NCBI GenBank assembly: GCA_011959285.1
Contig: BLLW01000023.1
Coordinates: 1 to 52,236 of the forward strand
DNA length: 52,236 nucleotides
Direction of reading: 5' to 3'
Source of the DNA: Lachnospiraceae bacterium
GTDB lineage: Bacteria > Bacillota > Clostridia > Lachnospirales > Lachnospiraceae
Positions 45,593-52,236 of this stretch are shown in pieces. Under the pieces are notes generated by a model that saw only the letters and a list, made by a program, of their open reading frames with translations, had not been told where the DNA came from and did not search any database. How positions within the stretch are numbered: the stretch's first letter is position 1; every line of letters begins with the position of its first letter. The translations under genes were made by a program, and so were the position numbers.

Positions 45593-46933
45593 ATGTTCAC
45601 CTCACGCAAAAATAATCCGCTCATAACAGGAACCCTTATTCTGACAGCCACTGGCTTTGCAAGCCGTTTTATTGGATTTTTCTACCGGATTTTTTTATCT
45701 CGGCTTTTTGGTGCAGAAGGCATGGGAATCTATCAATTGATTTCTCCCGTGCTGGCGCTTTCCTTTTCCCTCACGGTCGCCGGCATGCAGACTGCAATCT
45801 CTAAATATGTGGCAGGGGAAACCATCTCTAAAGATTATCGTTCTTCTTCCATTCATTTATTCTGCGGCTTTGTCATCTCCATGGCAATATCCATCCTCTG
45901 TACTATTTTCATCTATTGCTTTGCCGATGAAATTGCGGTCCATTTTTTGCTGGAAGAGCGAACCGCGCCCTTACTCCGCATCATTGCCCTATCCATTCCC
46001 ATGGCAACCGTTCATTCCTGCATCAACGGATACTTTTACGGCATACGCAAAACCTCGGTGCCTGCCCTGTGTCAGTTGTCAGAACAGATCATCCGTGTAG
46101 GGAGCGTCTATGTCATCTATTACTTTTGCCTAAAGCACAATATGACTCCTACCATCAGCTTTGCTGTGGTGGGACTGGTAATCGGCGAAAGCGCTTCCAT
46201 GCTGGTTTCCCTGGTTGCTGTGCGGGCTCATTTCTACCATGTAGTGCCAAAACATTATGGGGCGCTCCTGCCCTTTGATCCTCCATCCTATTATGCGGCG
46301 AGCAGACGTCTTTTAAGGCTTGCCATCCCTTTATCCCTAAACAGGGTTATCATCAATTTCCTGCAGAGCATCGAAGCCATCTTTATTCCCAACAAGCTGA
46401 TGCTCTACGGTTATGACAACGCCACCTCCCTAAGCATTTACGGCGTCCTGACGGGCATGTCTTTGCCCCTCATCCTGTTTCCCAGTGCAATCACCAACTC
46501 TATCTGCGTGCTTCTGCTTCCCATTGTATCAGAGGCTGACGCTGCCGACAATGTGGGTACCATAAAAAAAGCCGTGCATAAATCCATACGCTACGGCTTT
46601 CTTTTGGGTATTTCGTTTACTCTTATTTTCCTGTGCTCCGGTAAGTTCCTCGGAAACCTGCTCTACCAAAGCAGCCTTGCCGGGAGCTTCATCCTCGTGC
46701 TCAGTTTCTTATGTCCCCTTATGTATATCGCCAGCACCCTTAGCAGCATTTTAAACGGGCTTGGAAAGACGGGGCTTACCTTTCTCTACAGCATGGTCAG
46801 CCTCCTGGTGCGTCTTGGCTTTGTCTTCTTCGGTATTCCCCTTCTGGGTATCCACGGGTACCTGTGGGGCTTGCTGGTAAGTCAGGCTGTTCAGACACTG
46901 CTGTGTATCTTTGCCGTACGCAAATACCGCTGA
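45593..46933 (+). CDS. SpoVB/MurJ-like lipid flippase (MOP superfamily)
   Basis: 446 residues with about fourteen transmembrane helices and no soluble domain. The N-terminus LTATGFASRFIGFFYRIFLSRLFGAEGMGIYQL is characteristic of the SpoVB group of polysaccharide exporters. Such proteins flip lipid-linked wall or glycan precursors; SpoVB acts in spore cortex formation. GGGGG lies just ahead of the start. Whether it serves sporulation or another glycan is open. Confidence 0.9.
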   Translation: MFTSRKNNPLITGTLILTATGFASRFIGFFYRIFLSRLFGAEGMGIYQLISPVLALSFSLTVAGMQTAISKYVAGETISKDYRSSSIHLFCGFVISMAISILCTIFIYCFADEIAVHFLLEERTAPLLRIIALSIPMATVHSCINGYFYGIRKTSVPALCQLSEQIIRVGSVYVIYYFCLKHNMTPTISFAVVGLVIGESASMLVSLVAVRAHFYHVVPKHYGALLPFDPPSYYAASRRLLRLAIPLSLNRVIINFLQSIEAIFIPNKLMLYGYDNATSLSIYGVLTGMSLPLILFPSAITNSICVLLLPIVSEADAADNVGTIKKAVHKSIRYGFLLGISFTLIFLCSGKFLGNLLYQSSLAGSFILVLSFLCPLMYIASTLSSILNGLGKTGLTFLYSMVSLLVRLGFVFFGIPLLGIHGYLWGLLVSQAVQTLLCIFAVRKYR

Positions 46934-46977
46934 TGCAGTAGTTCTATTACTTAGTTCCTATCACAATGCCAGCATCA

Positions 46978-48231
46978 TCACCCTTCACGGAGCTGGAAGT
47001 GTTCTACCATTCCCTTAAGGGCGGCAGACTGTGCAGACAACTCTTCGCTGGTTGCAGAAGTCTCTTCTGCCGCCGCTGAATTGTTCTCAACCACTGCGCT
47101 GATGGCTTCAAATCCTTTTTCAATTTCCTTTACAGAAACAGCCTGCTGCTCAGAAGCGCTGCGGATGTTGGCAACGGCAAGAACAATATTGTCCATTTCG
47201 CTGATTACACTATTTAAGGACTCAGCAGTCTGCTCTGTAATCTCATTTCCTCGCTGTACTTCGCGGATAGACTTGTCAATCAGTTCCTTGGTAGTAACAG
47301 CTGAATTAGCGCTGTCTTCGGCAAGCTTCCTAATCTGATCTGCAACCACTGCAAATCCTTTACCCGCCTCTCCTGCTCTTGCTGCTTCGATAGCAGCATT
47401 TAAAGAAAGAAGGTTGGTCTGGGATGCAATTTCTTCGATATCTACAATAATATTGCTGATTTCGCTGGATGTATCTTTAATCGTCTCCATGGCTGCTGTC
47501 AGTTCTTTCATCTTTCCCTGACTAATCTTTGCCTGTTCTCCTATTACTTTGGCATTATCATGCGCCTTTTCTGTAGTTGCAGTATTTTCCTGCACCTGGC
47601 TTGTAACCTCTGTCACACTGGCGAGAAGTCTTTGGATAGCCGCTGTCTGATCCGTTGCTCCTTGTGCCAGATCCTGAGAACTCATTGCCAAATCGTTTGA
47701 TCCTTCCGCCACTTGGTCGGCTGCATTATCAATATTTTTCATGGTATCGCTAAAGCCCTGAATCAAGGCTACCAATTCTGTCAAAAGTACCTTAAAGTCG
47801 CCGATATATGCTTCCGGATGCTCGCTCTTTACATTGAAATTGCCCTTGCGGAACTCTCCTAAAATCACGGTCAAATCTGCCAGCAGTGCTTTGAGCATAC
47901 CGGATGTCTGTCTGAGGCTGTCCGCAAGCGTTCCCAGTTCATTGTCAGATTCATAGGTGACTTCTACACTCAAATCTCCTTTGGCAAGATCCTTCACTGC
48001 ATGATCCATCTCAATCAGAGGATCGATCAGATTTACTGCAAGGAACTGATACCCCTTAGTGGCAATCACAATAATTACACCAAGCATCAACACATGTAGA
48101 CAGATATGTATAACTCTATTACCTATACCAAGAATTCCTACAATCGCGGTCACTTCCGAAAACGCGAAAATGGCACACATAATGATAAATAGACGTTTAA
48201 TTTTCTCCTTAAAGCTCTGTTGCTCCTTCAT
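46978..48231 (-). CDS. Methyl-accepting chemotaxis protein lacking an extracellular domain
   Basis: 417 residues. Two transmembrane helices (about 14-33 and 40-62) are separated by only a few residues, so there is no outside ligand-binding domain. A HAMP segment follows (LIDPLIEMDHAVKDLAKGDLSVEV), then the long signalling coiled coil with its conserved tip IASQTNLLSLNAAIEAARAGEAGKGFAVVA. It should signal to CheA/CheW, possibly sensing membrane or cytoplasmic conditions. No other chemotaxis or flagellar genes are in the window. Confidence 0.93.
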   Translation of the reverse strand: MKEQQSFKEKIKRLFIIMCAIFAFSEVTAIVGILGIGNRVIHICLHVLMLGVIIVIATKGYQFLAVNLIDPLIEMDHAVKDLAKGDLSVEVTYESDNELGTLADSLRQTSGMLKALLADLTVILGEFRKGNFNVKSEHPEAYIGDFKVLLTELVALIQGFSDTMKNIDNAADQVAEGSNDLAMSSQDLAQGATDQTAAIQRLLASVTEVTSQVQENTATTEKAHDNAKVIGEQAKISQGKMKELTAAMETIKDTSSEISNIIVDIEEIASQTNLLSLNAAIEAARAGEAGKGFAVVADQIRKLAEDSANSAVTTKELIDKSIREVQRGNEITEQTAESLNSVISEMDNIVLAVANIRSASEQQAVSVKEIEKGFEAISAVVENNSAAAEETSATSEELSAQSAALKGMVEHFQLREG

Positions 48232-48258
48232 AAAAAACCTCCTGCATTTAATAATTTA

Positions 48259-48278
48259 TGTCCATGTCCCTATGGACA
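48259..48278. promoter_or_regulatory. Palindrome in the leader of the chemoreceptor gene
   Basis: TGTCCAT and ATGGACA, 7 bp each with a 6-bp gap, lie 28 bp upstream of the start codon and downstream of the promoter. It may be a repressor site or a leader hairpin. Confidence 0.35.
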
Positions 48279-48326
48279 GGCGGCGGATTATGATGCCCTT
48301 TGCTCTTGGGAATCAACCGTGTTTTT

Positions 48327-48355
48327 ATTATAGCTTTTCCTGCTGCATTTTACAA
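48327..48355 (-). promoter_or_regulatory. Promoter of the chemoreceptor gene
   Basis: TTGTAA (48350-48355), a 17-bp spacer and a perfect TATAAT (48327-48332). It is a sigma-A type rather than the sigma-D type usual for chemotaxis genes. Confidence 0.7.
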
Positions 48356-48520
48356 TCATTTTTTCTGTCCTTTTTGTGGCGATGAAGGTATAATGAAAAT
48401 AAATTTATACATATTAGGAATCTTCAAATAGCGAAAGAAAAAAATGCAAAGATTCCTTTTTAGAAACTTATTAATATGGTTTTGCAGGTATAATCTGCAA
48501 TTGGTTAGGAGGTATTTGGA

Positions 48521-49558
48521 ATGAATATTCTTTTTATTGGAGGAACAGGAACAATCAGTATGGCAATTTCTAAATTGCTCTTATCTAAGGGGCATACTCT
48601 TTATCTTTTGAATCGGGGCAGTCGTAATGCATCCCTTTCTGGGAATCTTGTTGAGCTAACGGCAGACATTAATGATGAGGCTGCTGTCAAGGAGTTGATT
48701 CGTGATTTAAAATTCGATGCGGTTGCTGATTTTATTGCTTTTCATCCAAGCCAGCTTGAGCGGGATTACCGACTGTTTGGAAATAAAACGAAGCAGTTTA
48801 TTTATATTAGTTCGGCATCAGCTTATCAAAAGCCGCTTTCTGATTACCGCATCACAGAGGGCACGCCCCTTTCTAATCCTTATTGGGAATATTCCAGAAA
48901 TAAAATTGCCGGGGAAGAGTATTTGATGCGGCTTTACCGGGAAAAAGGCTTCCCGATTACGATCATCCGTCCCAGCCACACTTATTCCGAGCGTTCTGTG
49001 CCCTTGGGCGTTCACGGGTCACACGGCAGTTATCCCGTGTTAAAGCGGATGCTGGAGGGAAAGCCTGTCATCATCCACGGTGACGGTACTTCCCTCTGGA
49101 CGCTGACGCATAGTTCTGATTTTGCGAAAGGATTTGCGGGGCTTATAGGAAACATCCATGCCATCGGGGAATCGGTGCAGATTACGTCGGATGAATCGCT
49201 GACGTGGAATCAGATTTATCAGATTATTGCCAATGCGCTTGGAGTCAAGTTAAATGCGGTCCACGTTTCTTCTGAATTTTTAGATTCCTGTAGTCCTTAT
49301 GACTTTGCAGGAAGTTTGCTTGGGGATAAAGCAAATACGGTTGTGTTTGATAATCGTAAACTAAAAAGATTGGTTCCTGAATTTACCGCTGCTATCCGGG
49401 CAGATCAGGGAATTAAGGAAACGGTTGCCTACGTGCTCTCACATCCGGAATGTCAGAAGGAGGATCCTTTCTTTGACGGCTGGTGCGATCAGGTGATATT
49501 GGCGCTGGATCAGGCGGCAAAAGCTGTACAAGGCAATATCAGCCGGTTCTTTGACTAG
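48521..49558 (+). CDS. NAD-dependent epimerase/dehydratase-like protein (extended SDR)
   Basis: 345 residues. The N-terminal FIGGTGTISMAISKLLLSKGH is the Rossmann dinucleotide-binding loop, in the atypical-SDR form. SSASAYQKP and YSRNKIAGEE hold the usual catalytic Tyr-x-x-x-Lys. The C-terminal half binds the substrate, probably a nucleotide sugar or related carbohydrate. AGGAGG precedes the start and a TATAAT lies about 30 bp upstream at 48490. It stands alone between two minus-strand genes, so its pathway cannot be inferred. Confidence 0.85.
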   Translation: MNILFIGGTGTISMAISKLLLSKGHTLYLLNRGSRNASLSGNLVELTADINDEAAVKELIRDLKFDAVADFIAFHPSQLERDYRLFGNKTKQFIYISSASAYQKPLSDYRITEGTPLSNPYWEYSRNKIAGEEYLMRLYREKGFPITIIRPSHTYSERSVPLGVHGSHGSYPVLKRMLEGKPVIIHGDGTSLWTLTHSSDFAKGFAGLIGNIHAIGESVQITSDESLTWNQIYQIIANALGVKLNAVHVSSEFLDSCSPYDFAGSLLGDKANTVVFDNRKLKRLVPEFTAAIRADQGIKETVAYVLSHPECQKEDPFFDGWCDQVILALDQAAKAVQGNISRFFD

Positions 49559-49569
49559 CTGATATTGCC
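49532..49569. other. 12-bp stem-loop spanning the epimerase stop codon
   Basis: GGCAATATCAGC (49532-49543) and GCTGATATTGCC (49558-49569) are perfectly complementary, with the stop codon TAG at the base. No U-run follows on either strand. It sits between convergent genes, so a role at both 3' ends is plausible. Confidence 0.5.
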
Positions 49570-49587
49570 CCACGTAAATCCATGTTT

Positions 49588-50052
49588 CTAAAATGAGCCT
49601 GACGGAAATAGTTTGCCAACAAGAGCTTCGCAGCCTTCTACAATATCGTCGTATGTCACATCAAAATTGCCGGTGTACCAGGGATCTGCAATGTCTCTGG
49701 TGCTGCCTGCAAATTCCAGCAGCTTGTAACATTTGTGCTCAGGGTCTCCTCCTGTGATTCTCAACATATTGCGAATGTTCCAGTCGTCCATTCCGATTAG
49801 ATAGTCGTAGGTTCCATAATCTTGTCTGGTCATTTGCACGGCGCGGTGCGGAACTGTTGGTATCCCTACTTCGCGTAGTTTTTGGACGGTTCCGCGGTGG
49901 GGCGGGTTGCCAATCTCCTCCCGGCTGGTGGCAGCGGACGCAATTTGGAATTGCGGGAGGAGGTGGCGGATGGAAAGCAGGTGAGTCATGACGCTTTCAG
50001 CCATGGTGCTGCGGCAGATGTTGCCGTGGCAAATAAATAGGATTTTTATCAT
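49588..50052 (-). CDS. Low-molecular-weight protein tyrosine phosphatase
   Basis: 154 residues from MIKILFICHGNICRS at 50052, with AAGGAG 10 nt upstream; the frame is open further to 50142. The active-site loop is CHGNICRS, with nucleophile Cys8 and Arg14, and the general acid lies in DPWYTGNFD. In Firmicutes such enzymes dephosphorylate tyrosine kinases that control capsule or exopolysaccharide synthesis, or arginine-phosphorylated proteins. The end of an integrative element lies just upstream, so its native promoter may have been displaced. Confidence 0.93.
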   Translation of the reverse strand: MIKILFICHGNICRSTMAESVMTHLLSIRHLLPQFQIASAATSREEIGNPPHRGTVQKLREVGIPTVPHRAVQMTRQDYGTYDYLIGMDDWNIRNMLRITGGDPEHKCYKLLEFAGSTRDIADPWYTGNFDVTYDDIVEGCEALVGKLFPSGSF

Positions 50053-50191
50053 TATTCCATAACTCCTTAAATGTTCTGTATTTCTTCTCAAACGCTTGAT
50101 TTTACAGGGTTTTTGAACGATTCCAAAGCTATGTGTTTCCAAAGTATTTTCTCAAATCGTTTCATACTTTCTCATATTTGTTCCTGCAAAA

Positions 50192-50239
50192 TTGGTAAAT
50201 ACGTTGGTAAAGTAAGCGGCTTTACCAACGGGCTTTTTT
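50192..50239 (+). terminator. Terminator and direct repeats at the end of the integrative element
   Basis: CGTTGGTAAAG (50202-50212) and CTTTACCAACG (50220-50230) form a perfect 11-bp stem followed on the plus strand by a run of T. TTGGTAAA also occurs as direct repeats at 50192 and 50204, 12 bp apart, like the arm-type sites bound by Tn916-family integrases. The hairpin would shield the element from read-through coming from the chromosome. Confidence 0.65.
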
Positions 50240-51437
50240 AAGAGTTCGCCACTCGCTGCAGTTCCTCTTTCGCATCATCGAAATTCACATGGGTGTAGGT
50301 GTTCAATGTTACACTGATATCCGAATGACCCATGATGTACTGTAAGGTCTTCGGATTCATCCCCGACTTCGCCATATTAGAGCAAAAGGTATGTCTGCAT
50401 ACATGAGGGGTTACTTTTGGCATCTGAATACGATAAATTTTGTTATACTTTTCGATGATATGCTCCAGATACTTCTCCCAGTGAAGGGCAACCATTGGCA
50501 TATCATTCTTATCCAGACACAGGAAACGGATATAGCCATCCACCATAGGCTCAACTTTCGGTGTTTCCCGATTAGCAATGATTCTCCGAAAACACGTTGC
50601 CACTTCTTCTGTCATAGGAACATAGCGGACACCGCTTTCCGTTTTCGGCTCCTGAATCACATATTCCATCTGGGATGTGCGCTGTAACTGATGGTCTACC
50701 TTAATACGCATTTCCCCAAACTCAATGTCAGGTATTGTCAGTCCGCAAAACTCTGAAATACGAAGTCCCGTATGAAAGAGGATATAAATTGCGTCATAGT
50801 ATCTGCTAAAATGATTGTCTTCCCTGATAAACTTGAGCAAATCCCTCTCCTGTTTCCGGGTAATCGCTTCTCTGGTAACAGAATCATTGACAATAACTGA
50901 TGCCAGCTCAAATCCAAATGGATTTTTGCGGATCAGGTCATCATCTACAGCCATCTGAAATGCCGGTCTGAGAACGCCACGGATAGAGTGGATGGAACTA
51001 TATCCTCTGCCATCCACCTGCTGAAGCTTAATGAGCCACGCTTTAGCATCTGACAAACGTACCTTGTCAATACGCTGTCTTCCAAATGCCTCCTTTTTCA
51101 AGACGTTAATGACTGTCTTATATCCGGCAACCGTGTTGTGGCGAACTCCTGTTTTCAGGGATACATACTTCTCCACCAGCTCCAGCACCGTGTAATTGCC
51201 GCCATTGGTTACGATGTGGTCAAACAAATCCGCTTCAATCTGCTTTTCTTTCTCTCTCAATGAAGGCTCCCGCTTCTTGCCTTTCGGCATTGGGTCATTC
51301 TTATCCAAACGCCAACTGTAAACATTTTTCTCTTTTCCGTCCTCGTCGATATAACGGAACCGATACCTCCCATCTGAGCGCTGATACTCGCCCTCACGCA
51401 AAATACGATTACGGTTATCTCTTCTTTTCTCACTCAT
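50238..51437 (-). CDS. int: Tn916-type tyrosine integrase
   Basis: 399 residues. The N-terminus MSEKRRDNRNRILREGEYQR is close to that of Tn916 integrase as I recall it, and forms the arm-site-binding domain. A SAM-like core-binding domain follows (about 82-165), then the catalytic domain with Arg225 (HTGLRISEF), His345 and Arg348 (HVCRHTFC), His371 (GHSDIS) and nucleophile Tyr381. It excises and integrates the element with the help of Xis. GAAAGGAGAG precedes the start. Confidence 0.96.
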   Translation of the reverse strand: MSEKRRDNRNRILREGEYQRSDGRYRFRYIDEDGKEKNVYSWRLDKNDPMPKGKKREPSLREKEKQIEADLFDHIVTNGGNYTVLELVEKYVSLKTGVRHNTVAGYKTVINVLKKEAFGRQRIDKVRLSDAKAWLIKLQQVDGRGYSSIHSIRGVLRPAFQMAVDDDLIRKNPFGFELASVIVNDSVTREAITRKQERDLLKFIREDNHFSRYYDAIYILFHTGLRISEFCGLTIPDIEFGEMRIKVDHQLQRTSQMEYVIQEPKTESGVRYVPMTEEVATCFRRIIANRETPKVEPMVDGYIRFLCLDKNDMPMVALHWEKYLEHIIEKYNKIYRIQMPKVTPHVCRHTFCSNMAKSGMNPKTLQYIMGHSDISVTLNTYTHVNFDDAKEELQRVANS

Positions 51438-51458
51438 CGAATCTCTCCTTTCAAAAAA

Positions 51459-51504
51459 GGAGAGTCAGACTTGCAAAGTTATCATACCACAAATCTGACT
51501 CTCC
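51459..51504. repeat. 11-bp inverted repeat upstream of int
   Basis: GGAGAGTCAGA (51459-51469) and TCTGACTCTCC (51494-51504) are perfectly complementary and separated by 24 bp. They lie between xis and the start of int, so the mRNA could fold there just ahead of the int ribosome site. Confidence 0.6.
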
Positions 51505-51558
51505 GTACAGCTTTATCATAGGATACAGATAATTTGCCGTTTCCTTTTTCAGATATTT

Positions 51559-51792
51559 TTATACAGCAGTTGCGCGGTCAAGATACCGTTCAAATTTCTC
51601 ACGCTTAATCAAGACTCTGTTTCCATTCATCATATAGAAATTTTCATTGGGATGTGTGTCAATGAGCATTCGCAGCTTTCCCTCGCCGATATGATAATAT
51701 CCGGCGGCTTCTTCAATGGTCAGCGTATACCTGCGCCAGACCGGAATATCTGAATATCTTTTTTCATCTACAATCATTTTTTTATTCGCCAT
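51559..51792 (-). CDS. xis: Excisionase of the Tn916 Xis family
   Basis: 77 residues from MANKKMIVDEKRYSD at 51792, with GGAGG 10 nt upstream; a longer ORF to 51855 lacks a site. IPVWRRYTLTIEEAAGYYHIGEGKLR and MMNGNRVLIKREKFERYLD match Tn916 Xis from memory, a small winged-helix protein that bends DNA at the element ends and directs excision. It lies 121 bp upstream of int. Confidence 0.9.
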   Translation of the reverse strand: MANKKMIVDEKRYSDIPVWRRYTLTIEEAAGYYHIGEGKLRMLIDTHPNENFYMMNGNRVLIKREKFERYLDRATAV

Positions 51793-52056
51793 AGGCAGTT
51801 GTCCTCCATACATGAAAACAGCCAGACAGGGAAGGTCGGCAACGAAGTCCGGCAACGGGCTTCAAAAAACCTTGGAACGAATCCTTGTCTGGCGGTTGGG
51901 TTATTTTATACTTTTTCTTTTATTTTTCTGTTGCTTTGGTTGTTAAAGGGGAGAAAAGCCCGCAGTTACAGGATTTTGCCCGGCAACCGGCTCGGCAACG
52001 GGACAGCAACGAAGTGTGCAACGGGATAGCATTGGGCTGTTATTTGCCGGTTTTTT
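51793..52056. repeat. GCAACG repeat cluster upstream of xis
   Basis: GCAACG or GCAACC occurs at 51839, 51852, 51983, 51995, 52006 and 52018. The last four are spaced 11-12 bp, one helical turn. An inverted pair GCCAGACA/TGTCTGGC (51821-51828, 51886-51893) lies nearer xis. No gene is visible here; it may be a regulator or recombination-protein binding region. Confidence 0.5.
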
Positions 52057-52236
52057 TCAGAAGGGAAGCTCCATCTGCTCCGGCACTGGCGTAAATCCCT
52101 CCGGGGTTTTTCCACGCCCGTTGCTGATGTCCGTTGCCGGTTGCTCCCGTTCCCATCCCTTCTGCCTGCCGTACCCGGCGAACATCCGGGGGTTGGAGAA
52201 ATAATTCCAGCTGGTGACGCACTGGTTCATTATCTC
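52057..52236 (-). CDS. 3' end of an element gene of unknown function (partial)
   Basis: An open frame enters from the right edge and ends at TGA (52057-52059), giving the last 59 residues (TSWNYFSNPRMFAGYGRQKG...PEQMELPF). It is GC-rich and hydrophilic. Position next to xis suggests an accessory gene of the element; no family can be named from this tail. Confidence 0.55.
   Translation of the reverse strand, partial: EIMNQCVTSWNYFSNPRMFAGYGRQKGWEREQPATDISNGRGKTPEGFTPVPEQMELPF

Larger units (their letters stand above)
50060..52236. mobile_element. One end of a Tn916-like integrative and conjugative element
   Basis: The segment holds int, xis and the tail of a further gene, in the order xis-int-end known from Tn916 and Tn1549. 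The junction with the chromosome must lie between the phosphatase ribosome site (about 50062) and the int stop (50238); I cannot fix it further. The element continues beyond the right edge, where the DNA becomes GC-rich. Confidence 0.8.

Noticed and set aside
51838-52023. Possible CRISPR-like or tandem repeat array
   Set aside because: The repeated unit is only about 6-10 bp with no constant spacer length of CRISPR size and no cas genes; better seen as protein-binding sites.

Overview
The window looks like a chromosomal stretch from a low-GC Firmicute, most likely a gut-type Clostridium of the family Lachnospiraceae. This rests on gene content (Gram-positive sigma-A promoters with 17-bp spacers, a Trp-type T-box, a secG-rnr-smpB-ssrA block, a tmRNA tag reading AEDNLAYAA, a NifU/NifS-type sulfur operon, a Tn916-type integrase) and on protein style; I could run no database search. 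Almost everything from 1 to 41.5 kb is on the minus strand. The main exception is one plus-strand glycosyltransferase gene at 17.4-19.2 kb.

Left part (0-11 kb): a promoter and leader reading out of the left edge, probably an rRNA operon leader; a lipoprotein; a sensor kinase; and an OmpR-type response regulator that is separated from the kinase by a 2.5-kb block. That block holds a strongly promoted but degenerate tRNA-Leu-like gene, two small ORFs and a polytopic membrane protein gene of the DUF6056 type. The membrane protein gene is broken by a run of 13 G residues on its coding strand. Restoring frame needs one G fewer, which is what a phase-variable (contingency) gene caught in the OFF state looks like. 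Its leader also carries an 11-bp-period direct repeat near a -10 box and a possible pseudoknot. Next comes a tryptophan-type ABC transporter operon (binding protein, permease, ATPase) behind a T-box with specifier TGG, ending in an unknown 205-residue membrane protein.

Central part (11-41.5 kb): trans-translation and RNA decay genes (ssrA, smpB, rnr), secG, a GH25 muramidase with wall-binding repeats, then the lower glycolytic genes eno, gpmI, tpiA, pgk and gap. Interleaved with these are at least five large GT-C-like membrane proteins (including a 1200-residue fusion) and a DPM1/GtrB-like polyprenyl-phosphate sugar synthase. Together they could build a surface glycan or glycosylate exported proteins. 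A GntR-regulated ABC-2 exporter also lies here; its permease is split by a single in-frame stop codon. A cation diffusion facilitator, a TPR membrane protein and a DEAD-box helicase fill the rest.

Right part (41.8-52.2 kb): a PHP-family phosphatase, mnmA-iscU-iscS, a SpoVB-like flippase, a chemoreceptor without an extracellular domain, an NAD-dependent epimerase-like protein and a low-molecular-weight phosphatase. The window then enters one end of a Tn916-like integrative element (int, xis and the 3' end of a further gene), which continues past the right edge and lies just upstream of the phosphatase gene.
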